Shown one piece after another: positions 17,035 through 24,368 of a stretch of 64,000 bases of DNA. Within the stretch, counting starts at the first letter, position 1, and the number at the start of each line of letters is the position of its first letter. The DNA comes from Zoogloeaceae bacterium (GTDB taxonomy: Bacteria; Pseudomonadota; Gammaproteobacteria; Burkholderiales; Rhodocyclaceae): assembly GCA_024235655.1 (NCBI GenBank), contig JACKLY010000001.1, forward strand, positions 682,001 through 746,000, in the 5' to 3' direction. The position numbers and the translations under genes are program-made. The notes under the pieces are model-generated. The model was not told the DNA's origin. It did not search any database and saw only the letters and a list, made by a program, of their open reading frames with translations.

Positions 17035-17583
17035 TTACTCTCTACCTGCTCGACGAGCTCGCTGGCCGATAGCACTAAGTTTGCTTTTAAGTTCGACTGC
17101 TGCTGAAGGAATTTCGTGTGCTTGAGCATCTGATATCAATTCGGTAACGCGATATGACGCCAACTTGTGGGCCGCCACCAATTTTTTACCGGCTGCGCTG
17201 GAATAGAAGGCGATGGCCTGCTGAAGCTCAGCATTAGATAGCTTTTCTCGATACACCGAAGCTAGGGCCTCAAGAAATTCTTCTTTGCTCGGCTTGTCGC
17301 ATACTTTTGTGTAGTAAGCCTCATATTCCTTCACCGCAGCGGCCCATTCCTTTGAGCCGGGTTTGATGCCACTAGTTTTTAATTCGTCCGGCGAAAAGAG
17401 CGACTCTAGCGGAAGTGATTTCGCTGATGCCAAGCAGTTCTCATGAATTTGCCTGAATTGCTCGTCATAGCGAAGGAGGTTCACATACTTTCGGGCCAAG
17501 TCTGGTGAATCGGCACGCCCCTCGACTGGTAACGTGAGACAGAAACCGAAGAAGAGCAACGAGATGATTAGGCGGAGTGCCAT
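17035..17583 (-). CDS. Exported DUF2059-like protein
   Basis: The predicted protein has 182 residues, with a signal peptide at 1-24 (LIISLLFFGFCLTLPVEGRA). The helical mature part has the DUF2059-type landmarks FLEALASVYREKLSNAELQQAIAFY and FYSSAAGKKLVAAHKLA. Two Cys (HENCLAS and KVCDKPS) may pair. It converges on hepT and lies inside the segment bounded by the two 97-bp repeats. It is more AT-rich than typical genes of this window, consistent with arriving together with the toxin-antitoxin pair. The function of DUF2059 is unknown. Confidence 0.75.
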   Translation of the reverse strand: MALRLIISLLFFGFCLTLPVEGRADSPDLARKYVNLLRYDEQFRQIHENCLASAKSLPLESLFSPDELKTSGIKPGSKEWAAAVKEYEAYYTKVCDKPSKEEFLEALASVYREKLSNAELQQAIAFYSSAAGKKLVAAHKLASYRVTELISDAQAHEIPSAAVELKSKLSAIGQRARRAGRE

Positions 17584-17754
17584 ATTGGTAGTGTACTGAG
17601 GCTGTAGAAAAGTTATTTTTGCATCATGCCGGGAGAGATCGCTGGGATCAAGCCATAGTCATATTCTGTGGAATATGTATAGAAAAATGGAAATTCCGGG
17701 AAGGTGAGTCGCCTGCGACTGGAGAATCAGTGGCTCGTTCAGGCGCTTCAACAG

Positions 17755-17851
17755 GCGCCAAAATAGTGGCGTAATTTACAATGTTTTTGGCTGATCGCCC
17801 TGTTTGCCTGTGCTGCGACGATTTGGCATTTGGCGTAATTTGCATAGTTTT
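17755..17851. repeat. 97-bp direct repeat, copy B (right of HEPN/MNT cassette)
   Basis: This copy is same-strand and same-length to 16052-16148, with about 95 percent identity. The two decamers GGCGTAATTT are at 17768 and 17832, spaced exactly as in copy A. It lies in the 497-base gap between the DUF2059 gene and the SulP transporter. The left part of that gap (17584-17754) shows nothing I can identify. The right part holds a palindrome and a likely promoter (17861-17890) and then a long leader to 18080. Confidence 0.9.
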
Positions 17852-17860
17852 GGGCGTTTC

Positions 17861-17890
17861 TTTGCTGCGACGCAGCAAAATTGCTAGAAT
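17861..17890 (+). promoter_or_regulatory. Likely sigma-70 promoter of the sulP-usp operon with overlapping palindrome
   Basis: TTGCTG (17862-17867) and TAGAAT (17885-17890) are separated by 17 bases, a reasonable sigma-70 pair. The -35 element lies inside a 19-bp palindrome, TTTGCTGCG-A-CGCAGCAAA (17861-17879). A repressor bound there would block the promoter. The predicted leader before the sulP ATG is about 185 bases. Confidence 0.4.
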
Positions 17891-18080
17891 GCCGGCACTT
17901 TGGCGCAGCCGTTGCCTTTGGGTTTTTCACCATCGCCACGGCATCGCTTTTTCTTCCAGATTTCGTTTTCTGCGGCATTTCCCCTGTAATTCCTTGCGTT
18001 CGCCGGCTTGAGTCTGCGTGGTCAGACCTTCAGGCGCTGATGCATTTGGCTGGGGCAGGTTGCCGCTTCTCCGGGTTTAG

Positions 18081-19562
18081 ATGCTGACCAAAACACTCCG
18101 CCAGGACTGGTTTTCCAATGTCCTCAATGATCTGCTGGCCGGCCTTGTGGTCGCGCTGGCGCTGATTCCCGAGGCCATCGCCTTTTCCATCATCGCCGGG
18201 GTTGATCCCAAGGTCGGGCTTTACGCCTCCTTCTGCATTGCCATGGTGATCGCTTTCACCGGCGGCCGCCCGGGCATGATTTCGGCGGCGACCGGTGCCA
18301 TGGCGCTGGTGATGGTGACGCTGGTGAAAGAGCACGGCCTGCAATACCTGCTGGCGGCTACGCTGCTGACCGGCGTGCTGCAGATGCTGGCCGGCTGGCT
18401 GCGGCTGGGGGCGCTGATGCGCTTTGTCTCGCGCTCGGTGATCACCGGCTTCGTCAATGCGCTGGCCATCCTCATTTTCATGGCCCAGTTGCCGGAACTG
18501 ATCGATGTGCCGGGGGCGGTCTACGCCATGGTCGCCGGCGGGCTGGGCATCATCTACCTGTTCCCCTACCTTACCCGCGCCGTACCGTCGCCGCTGGTTG
18601 CCATCATCGTGCTGACCATCCTCTCCATGATGCTCGGGCTGGATATCCGCACTGTGGGCGACATGGGGCAACTGCCCGACAGCCTGCCGGTGTTCCTGCT
18701 GCCCGAGGTGCCGTGGAATCTGGAAACGCTGAAAATCATCTTCCCCGTATCGGCCACGCTGGCCGTGGTTGGCCTGCTGGAATCGATGATGACGGCTTCC
18801 ATCGTCGATGAACTGACCGATACGTCGAGCAACAAGAACCGCGAATGCGTGGGTCAGGGCGTGGCCAACATTGCGGCCGGTTTCCTTGGCGGCATGGCCG
18901 GCTGCGCGATGATCGGGCAGTCGGTGATCAACGTGAAATCGGGTGGCCGTGGTCGCCTGTCGACACTGGCCGCCGGCGTTTTCCTGCTTCTGCTGCTGAT
19001 GCTGGTCGGCGACTGGGTGGCGCAGATTCCGATGGCCGCGCTGGTCTCGGTGATGATCATGGTCTCCATCGGCACCTTCAACTGGGGGTCGATCCGCAAC
19101 CTGCGCGAGCACCCCAAAAGCTCCAGCGTGGTGATGCTGGCAACGGTGGCCGTGACCGTGCTGACGCACGATCTGGCGCGCGGCGTGCTGGTCGGCGTGC
19201 TGCTTTCTGGATTCTTCTTCGCGCACAAGGTGGGCATGGTGCTGCATGTCGGCAGCAAGGCGGAAGACGAAGGACGGGTACGCCACTACCGCATCGTCGG
19301 GCAGGTGTTCTTCGCTTCGGCCGAGCGCTTTATCGCCGCCTTCGATTTCCGCGAGGTGATCGACACCGTGCGCATCGATGTCAGCAAGGCGCATTTCTGG
19401 GATGTCACCGCCATCAGCGCGCTCGATAAGGTCGTCGTCAAATTCCGCCGCGAAGGCACCGAGGTGGAAGTGATCGGCCTCAACGAAGCCAGCGCCACCA
19501 TGGTCGACCGCTTCGCCGTGCACGACAAGCCCGATGCCGTTGAACAACTGATGGGCCATTGA
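18081..19562 (+). CDS. SulP family inorganic anion transporter with C-terminal STAS domain
   Basis: The predicted protein has 493 residues. The SLC26/SulP signature opens the protein: DLLAGLVVALALIPEAIAFSIIAGV, then VGLYASF. About twelve membrane segments follow (for example GGRPGMISAATGAMALVMVTLV and MAGCAMIGQSVINVKSGGRGRLS). Residues about 395-490 form a STAS domain (VRIDVSKAHFWDVTAISALDKVV). Likely substrates are sulfate, bicarbonate or another oxyanion, which sequence alone cannot settle. A tandem Usp gene follows 11 bases later, so the pair is an operon. Confidence 0.9.
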   Translation: MLTKTLRQDWFSNVLNDLLAGLVVALALIPEAIAFSIIAGVDPKVGLYASFCIAMVIAFTGGRPGMISAATGAMALVMVTLVKEHGLQYLLAATLLTGVLQMLAGWLRLGALMRFVSRSVITGFVNALAILIFMAQLPELIDVPGAVYAMVAGGLGIIYLFPYLTRAVPSPLVAIIVLTILSMMLGLDIRTVGDMGQLPDSLPVFLLPEVPWNLETLKIIFPVSATLAVVGLLESMMTASIVDELTDTSSNKNRECVGQGVANIAAGFLGGMAGCAMIGQSVINVKSGGRGRLSTLAAGVFLLLLLMLVGDWVAQIPMAALVSVMIMVSIGTFNWGSIRNLREHPKSSSVVMLATVAVTVLTHDLARGVLVGVLLSGFFFAHKVGMVLHVGSKAEDEGRVRHYRIVGQVFFASAERFIAAFDFREVIDTVRIDVSKAHFWDVTAISALDKVVVKFRREGTEVEVIGLNEASATMVDRFAVHDKPDAVEQLMGH

Positions 19563-19573
19563 AGGAGACCGCC

Positions 19574-20449
19574 ATGCCAATCACCCTGCCAACCGACAAC
19601 AAGGTACTCGCCTGCGTAGACCGCTCCCATTTTGCCGACACGGTGGCCGACTGCGCCGCCTGGGCCGCAACCCGCATGGCCGCCCCGCTGGAGTTTCTGC
19701 ACATCATCGACCGCCACCCGGAAATCGGTTCCGGCGAAGACCACAGCGGCGCCATCGGCATCGACGCGCAGGAACACCTGCTGCACGAACTGAGCGAAAA
19801 AGACGCCACTACTTCACGGGCCGCCCGCGAAGCCGGGCGCATCTTCCTCAACCGCCTGCGTGAACGTGCGGTGGCAGCCGGCGTCGCCGCACCTGACATC
19901 CGCCAGCGCCACGGCGAGATGGAGGAAACACTGGTTGAGCAGGAAGCCGGCGTGCGCCTCTTCGTGCTTGGCCGGCGTGGTGAATCGGCTGAGGCGACGC
20001 AGCGCGATCTCGGAGGCAACGTCGAGCGTGTAGTGCGTGCCCTGCACAAACCCATCCTCACCGTGACCGAAAATTTCCGCGAGCCCCGTCGCTTCATGAT
20101 CGCCTATGACGGCAGCAGCATTGCCCGCCGTGGCATCGAAATGGTCGCCGCCAGCCCGCTATTCAAAGGCTTGCCGTGTCACCTGCTGATGTCCGGCAAG
20201 GCAAGTGTGGAGGCCGAAAAACAACTGGCCTGGGCTCAGACCGCACTGGCCGAGGCAGGGTTTGCGGTCGAGGCCGAACTGGTGCCCGGCGATGCCGAAA
20301 GCACCATTGCCCGCACGGTGAAAGAAGCAGAGATCGACTTGCTGATCATGGGCGCCTACGCCCATTCGCCGATCCGCAGCCTGCTCTTCGGTAGCCGCAC
20401 CAGCGACCTGCTGCGTGCGGCTACGGTGCCGACGCTGCTTTTGCGTTAA
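19574..20449 (+). CDS. Tandem-domain universal stress protein
   Basis: The predicted protein has 291 residues and two UspA domains (about 10-150 and 160-291). The second ends with LLIMGAYAHSPIRSLLFGSRTSDLL, close to the ATP-binding G-2X-G-9X-G-S/T motif. The first domain has the variant LFVLGRRGESAEATQRDLGGNVERVVR. The ATG at 19574 follows AAGGAG by 6 bases; an in-frame TTG 15 bases upstream overlaps the sulP end and is less likely. Pairing with a SulP transporter recurs in Proteobacteria and suggests modulation of transport or a stress link (inference). Confidence 0.88.
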   Translation: MPITLPTDNKVLACVDRSHFADTVADCAAWAATRMAAPLEFLHIIDRHPEIGSGEDHSGAIGIDAQEHLLHELSEKDATTSRAAREAGRIFLNRLRERAVAAGVAAPDIRQRHGEMEETLVEQEAGVRLFVLGRRGESAEATQRDLGGNVERVVRALHKPILTVTENFREPRRFMIAYDGSSIARRGIEMVAASPLFKGLPCHLLMSGKASVEAEKQLAWAQTALAEAGFAVEAELVPGDAESTIARTVKEAEIDLLIMGAYAHSPIRSLLFGSRTSDLLRAATVPTLLLR

Positions 20450-20963
20450 TGCGATTCAGGCGTTTGCAGGCGGCCTTGAGCAACAGGCGCGAGTAGACGC
20501 GGTGGAACCCCTGCAGGGCATGAAAAATCCAGCCCATGGCCGGGCGCTGCCCATGGCTGCCGGGGCGGGGCAGAACGGCTGAGCCGAAGTGGAGTCGCGT
20601 TGTTATGCCGCCATTCCCGGCATCCACCGGCAGTGCCATCAGCCATGACCGGGTTTGCCCGGTCATGTCGGCCAGCAACAATTCCGTTGCCGATTGCGCT
20701 TCTACCCGCCAGGCAGAGAATGTTTCTGTTTTGCCTGCGGCAAGCATCCGGGCATCCGCATCGGTCGCCGGTTTTCTCACCAGACAGGCCAGCAGTGTTC
20801 GCTCGAGCTTGAATAGCGGCGATGTATAAAACGCCTCGATAAAGGCAGCTTGCGTGATGGCGCCGCTTACTTCGGCGACATAACAATCCGCGAAGCCAGG
20901 GCCATCCTTGTAACGGCGGAGGAACGTGTTGCAAGGCACTGCATGCGGCCGGATCAGCAGCAC
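20421..20963 (-). CDS. Conserved hypothetical protein, start uncertain
   Basis: The coding pattern is convincing from FADCYVAEVSGAITQAAFIEAFYTSPLFKLERTLLACLV to SWLMALPVDAG and FHRVYSRLLLKAACKRLN. It looks like a small lipid- or START-like domain family (possibly DUF2867-like), but I cannot name it firmly. I placed the start at a GTG (20963), giving 180 residues; another GTG at 20939 is possible, and the frame stays open upstream into the neighbouring gene. The 3' end overlaps the end of the convergent usp gene by 29 bases. Confidence 0.55.
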   Translation of the reverse strand: MLLIRPHAVPCNTFLRRYKDGPGFADCYVAEVSGAITQAAFIEAFYTSPLFKLERTLLACLVRKPATDADARMLAAGKTETFSAWRVEAQSATELLLADMTGQTRSWLMALPVDAGNGGITTRLHFGSAVLPRPGSHGQRPAMGWIFHALQGFHRVYSRLLLKAACKRLNRINAKAASAP

Positions 20964-21045
20964 GGAGGCGCACCCATCTTGAGGTACGGCATGCCGGCCT
21001 TTGCGCGGATGGGGCGAGAGCCTGCGTTCACCGTTTGCTCCGTGC

Positions 21046-21372
21046 TTAGAAAAGCCGGCAGAGCATGGGCATGCCGGAGGAGGCAAAGGCGCCCAGCCAC
21101 GCGCCAAGCCCGGCAAAACCCACTGCCAGCGAATGCAGGCAGCGCTTGGACACCGGCAGCTCGCGTTCAAAGATGAAGGGCAGGGTCAGCAGGCCAATGA
21201 CAGCCACCACGCCAAATACGAAGTAGGCAGTCAAGCCCCACTCGCAGGCGTGTGGCGTAGCGAAATAGGCCAATCCGAAAATGGCAACGATGCAGGCAAA
21301 GGTGACAAGAAGCACCTTTTTGCTGATGATCGGGCGGTTGTCGATGGGCGGAGGTGTCACCAAAAACTCCAT
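21046..21372 (-). CDS. Small membrane protein
   Basis: The predicted protein has 108 residues, starting at MEFLVTPPP (21372). Three to four hydrophobic segments are visible: KVLLVTFACIVAIFGLAYF, LTAYFVFGVVAVIGLLTLPF and HSLAVGFAGLGAWLGAFASS. No catalytic or ligand-binding motif is seen. It lies between the VapC-like gene and the conserved hypothetical gene, all on the minus strand. I do not recognise the family. Confidence 0.6.
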   Translation of the reverse strand: MEFLVTPPPIDNRPIISKKVLLVTFACIVAIFGLAYFATPHACEWGLTAYFVFGVVAVIGLLTLPFIFERELPVSKRCLHSLAVGFAGLGAWLGAFASSGMPMLCRLF

Positions 21373-21417
21373 GTGTATAGGGTTGGTAGGTTGGATGGAA
21401 ATACCGGGTTGCACCGA

Positions 21418-21801
21418 TTAAACAGCACGCACCAGCCCACCGTAAGCCTGTACTTTCGTATCTGCACTCAAGAGCACCAGCGGTTCAGTCATTGATTGAG
21501 CCACCAGCAGGCGGTCGAATGGGTCTTTGTGATCGTTCAACAGCGGCAATTTTGCGACCTGTGCAGCATGCATCGCCGATACAGGTAATTCAACGAAACC
21601 ACTTTCACTGATTGCGCGTGCCATTTCCTCCGGGTCAGCCTCGATTTTTCCCATTGTTGATTTTATGGAAATTTCCCAGATGGAAGCGGCAGAAACATGA
21701 ACACTGTCGGCTTCCTCGATCAACTGGCGGGCTTTGGTTGTCAGGCGTGGGTCATCGGCCAGCGCCCAGAGAAAAACGTGGGTATCGAGGAGGATGCGCA
21801 C
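21418..21801 (-). CDS. PIN-domain toxin (VapC-like, Sll0205 type)
   Basis: The predicted ribonuclease has 127 residues. PIN-domain acidic residues are visible in MRILLDTHVFLWAL (Asp6), AASIWEISIKSTMGKI (Glu) and DHKDPFDRLLVAQS (Asp), with the closing Asp in LLSADTKVQAYG. The start is a GTG that overlaps the last base of the antitoxin stop (TAGTG). The toxin follows the antitoxin gene, the normal order. All catalytic acids appear present, so the module is probably intact. Confidence 0.9.
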   Translation of the reverse strand: MRILLDTHVFLWALADDPRLTTKARQLIEEADSVHVSAASIWEISIKSTMGKIEADPEEMARAISESGFVELPVSAMHAAQVAKLPLLNDHKDPFDRLLVAQSMTEPLVLLSADTKVQAYGGLVRAV

Positions 21802-22037
21802 TATCTGCCTTCAAATCCGGCCAGGACTGCATCGGGCAGTGCTTCGTCAAAATCGGCTGAAACCTGCAATTTTCCCTTGAGCACTCCAAAACGAATCGGC
21901 GGCTTCTCCTGTGCAATCGATGTCAGCCGCGCCACCGGTTTGCCACCGCGCGCGATGATGACATCCTCGCCCGATTCCGCCTGTTCAACGAACTTCGAGA
22001 AATGGGTCTTGGCTTCATAGATGTTGATCTGCTCCAT
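21801..22037 (-). CDS. Phd/YefM-type antitoxin
   Basis: The predicted protein has 78 residues. MEQINIYEAKTHFSKFVEQA followed by GEDVIIARGGKPVARLTSI is the Phd/YefM DNA-binding fold; the C-terminal third (FDEALPDAVLAGFEGR) would wrap the toxin. The ATG at 22037 has AAGGAG 8-13 bases upstream. Three tandem AGTCT units lie 21-35 bases upstream and may be the autoregulatory operator. It pairs with the PIN toxin that follows directly. Confidence 0.9.
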   Translation of the reverse strand: MEQINIYEAKTHFSKFVEQAESGEDVIIARGGKPVARLTSIAQEKPPIRFGVLKGKLQVSADFDEALPDAVLAGFEGR

Positions 22038-22057
22038 GCCGGGCTCCTTGTTGATCA

Positions 22058-22072
22058 AGTCTAGTCTAGTCG
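22058..22072 (-). promoter_or_regulatory. Tandem pentamer repeat upstream of the Phd/PIN operon
   Basis: AGTCT AGTCT AGTCG on the plus strand (three 5-base units, the last with one mismatch) sits 21-35 bases before the antitoxin ATG. Phd-type antitoxins autoregulate by binding repeated sites at their promoter, so this is a candidate operator. No other support is visible. Confidence 0.3.
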
Positions 22073-22122
22073 AACAAGGTGGCAAGTCAATATGCCGGCC
22101 GCAGAAGTGCGGCAGCCGTTCC

Positions 22123-23163
22123 TCAGCAGCACGCCCCACGCGAACTATCGACCGCCTCATGCTCAAACGGCAGCGCCGTGCCGCAGCCTTCGAAGATGCC
22201 GAAGTGCCGGCTGAAGTCGCCGATGAAGTCAAAGTGCGGGGCGAAGCGGGTGTCCTTGAGCATGCGCCAGGTGTTGCCGCACACCGGGAAGACGCGGCCG
22301 GTTTCGATGACATGGTGCTTGTCGAGCACGAAACGGTCGGGGTGGTCGGCAATGCTGCCGCGATAGACCACTGCCTGCCCGTAATCCTCGCAGGCGCTCT
22401 CCAGCCCTTCCAGCTTGAACAGGCGATAGGTCGCCGAGTAGAAGCCGATGTTGCCGGCGCGGGCGGCGAGTGCCGGGTCGGTGATCTCCAGCGGACGGTC
22501 GGTTTCGAGGCGCGGGTCGGCAAAGCCGTGGCGCTTGGCCAGGCTCAGGAAATCATTCCAGTACAGCGCGCCGCCCAGGCATTCGCCGTAGAGCACCGGG
22601 TCGTTCTTTACAGCGTCAGGTATGCGGCGGTCGGCGTACACATCAGAGAAATAGAATTCGCCGCCCGGCTTGAGCAGGCGGTGCACGCCGCGCAGCACGG
22701 CGTCCTTGTCCGGCGAGAGGTTGACCACGCAGTTGGAAACGATGACGTCGAAACTGTTTTCCTCCAGCCCGAGTTCGTCCAGCCGCTCGATGTAGCCGTG
22801 CAGGAAACGTACGTTGCGGTAGCCGAAGGCCTCGTGGTGGTAGGCCTGATGCTGCGTGGCCACCGCCAGTTGCTCCTCGGTCATGTCCACGCCCACCACC
22901 TCGCCACTGGCGCCAACCAGTTGCGCCAGCGCATAGACATCGCGGCCGGAGCCGCTGCCGAGGTCGAGGATGCGGCAGCCTTCGAGCAGCGGCGGGCAAA
23001 CCAGGCCGCAGCCGTAATAGCGGCTGAGCACTTCGGGGTGGATGCGCGAGAGCAGCGGCTTCAGCCAGCCGGGCACGGCGCTGGCGTCGCAGCAGGCGCT
23101 GGTCTTCAGATCGTCGCTGCTTTGCAGTTGCTTGCCGTAGTAGTCCTTGACGGTTTCATGCAT
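22123..23163 (-). CDS. arsM: Arsenite S-adenosylmethionine methyltransferase, arsenosugar-pathway type
   Basis: The predicted protein has 346 residues. The SAM-binding site is ILDLGSGSGRDVYALAQL, with VVGVDMTEEQL and FDVIVSNCVVNLSPDKDAVL. Conserved Cys typical of ArsM are visible: Cys24-Cys25 (LKTSACCD), Cys in VSNCVVNL, and Cys in YYGCGLVCP. The protein ends in a Cys pair (RGACC). ArsM methylates As(III) to methyl and dimethyl species. The ATG at 23163 has AAGGATC upstream. arsS lies 32 bases upstream on the same strand, so the two form an operon. The link to arsenosugar rather than volatile arsenic comes from that neighbour. Confidence 0.88.
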   Translation of the reverse strand: MHETVKDYYGKQLQSSDDLKTSACCDASAVPGWLKPLLSRIHPEVLSRYYGCGLVCPPLLEGCRILDLGSGSGRDVYALAQLVGASGEVVGVDMTEEQLAVATQHQAYHHEAFGYRNVRFLHGYIERLDELGLEENSFDVIVSNCVVNLSPDKDAVLRGVHRLLKPGGEFYFSDVYADRRIPDAVKNDPVLYGECLGGALYWNDFLSLAKRHGFADPRLETDRPLEITDPALAARAGNIGFYSATYRLFKLEGLESACEDYGQAVVYRGSIADHPDRFVLDKHHVIETGRVFPVCGNTWRMLKDTRFAPHFDFIGDFSRHFGIFEGCGTALPFEHEAVDSSRGACC

Positions 23164-23195
23164 GGGGTGGTGATCCTTGTTTGATTTGTGGGTGT

Positions 23196-24209
23196 TCAGG
23201 CCGCTGCAGCACAGGCCGGTTTGGGAGTGGTTTGGGCGTCGGCTTCCTTGTCGCCCAGCGCGCCGCCGCAACTGCTGCCCTGCCCGGCGGTGCAGCCATA
23301 GCAATGGTCGGCAATGTGGATGGCGCGGCCGGCGAGGTCGGTGTCGAGCAGTTCGGAAATGTGCGGTGCCTCGGTCGCTTCGCCCATGGCCATGCCCAGC
23401 ATCTGGTTGAAGTCGCAGTCGAACACATGGCCTTGCCAGCTCACCGAAATCAGCGAACGGCACATCACGCCAGCCAGATTTTCGTTTTTGTGTGCGCCCT
23501 TGAGCAGCGCCATGTAGGGCTGGAACTCGCCGCGCGACATGAGCTGGCTGCCAAAGCGCTGGATCGGCATGTTGGCCAGTGCAAACAGCTGGTTGAAGGT
23601 AACGCCGTAACGCGTGGCCAACTGTTCCTTGTAGGCGGCCTCCAGCTTGGCCTGGTCCGGCGGCAGAGAGGGGCCGAGCGGGTTGTAAACGAGGTTGAGA
23701 ATGCGACCGCTGTCGGGAGTGCCATAACCCAAGGCATTGAGCTTGCGCAGGCCGGCCAGGCTGGATTGAAAGACACCGTCGCCGCGTTGCTGGTTGACGT
23801 TTTCCTCCAGGTAGCAGGGCAGCGAGGCCGATATTTCCACTTCGTTTTCGGCAAGGAAATCCGCCAGCCATTCATAGCCCGGCTCGTTGAGAATGGTCAG
23901 GTTGCAGCGGTCGATCACGCGCAGCCCCATGCCCCGCGCTGCCGCCACCAGCCGCCGGAATTGCGGGTTCATCTCCGGCGCGCCACCAGTGAGGTCCAGC
24001 GTTTCGACCTGCTGCCTTTCGGCAAACTGCAGCAGCAGCGCCATCGTCTCCCAGCTCATCTCCTCCGTACGCTTCGGGCTGGCCGCCACATGGCAATGCA
24101 GGCAGGACTGGTTGCAGCGATAGCCAAGATTGGCCTGCAGCGTCTCCAGCCGATGGCGGCGGATGCGGGGGAAATCGGTTTTTACGAGTAGCGGAAAAGT
24201 GTCAAGCAT
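23196..24209 (-). CDS. arsS: Radical SAM protein ArsS (rSAM/SeCys family, arsenosugar biosynthesis)
   Basis: The predicted protein has 337 residues. The radical-SAM cluster motif is Cys32, Cys36, Cys39 (RCNQSCLHCH), within the family opening MLDTFPLL...LETLQANLGY. Downstream landmarks are LDLTGGAPEMNP and VYNPLGPSLPPDQ. The C-terminal Cys-rich domain ends ADHCYGCTAGQGSSCGGAL; some homologues use selenocysteine here, while this one has only Cys codons. ArsS is proposed to transfer a deoxyadenosyl group to dimethylarsenic. The ATG at 24209 (GGAG 9-12 bases upstream) matches the family start; an ATG 27 bases earlier is possible. Confidence 0.9.
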   Translation of the reverse strand: MLDTFPLLVKTDFPRIRRHRLETLQANLGYRCNQSCLHCHVAASPKRTEEMSWETMALLLQFAERQQVETLDLTGGAPEMNPQFRRLVAAARGMGLRVIDRCNLTILNEPGYEWLADFLAENEVEISASLPCYLEENVNQQRGDGVFQSSLAGLRKLNALGYGTPDSGRILNLVYNPLGPSLPPDQAKLEAAYKEQLATRYGVTFNQLFALANMPIQRFGSQLMSRGEFQPYMALLKGAHKNENLAGVMCRSLISVSWQGHVFDCDFNQMLGMAMGEATEAPHISELLDTDLAGRAIHIADHCYGCTAGQGSSCGGALGDKEADAQTTPKPACAAAA

Positions 24210-24368
24210 GCGTGAGGCTCCAGGCGGGTCTGCCAATTGGTCGTAGACCGCGTTGATTCCTTACAGTTGCCGGGCGGGAATTTGGCTGATCTGCGGTGAC
24301 ATGAAATTTTGAATTAAGGCAGCGATGGCTTGATGATCTTGTTCGACCCTGAGCCTTCAGCTGGCTAG

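Noticed and set aside
18030..19580. Open frame of 516 codons antisense to sulP
   Set aside because: His/Gln-rich antisense shadow; the SulP reading on the plus strand is clear.
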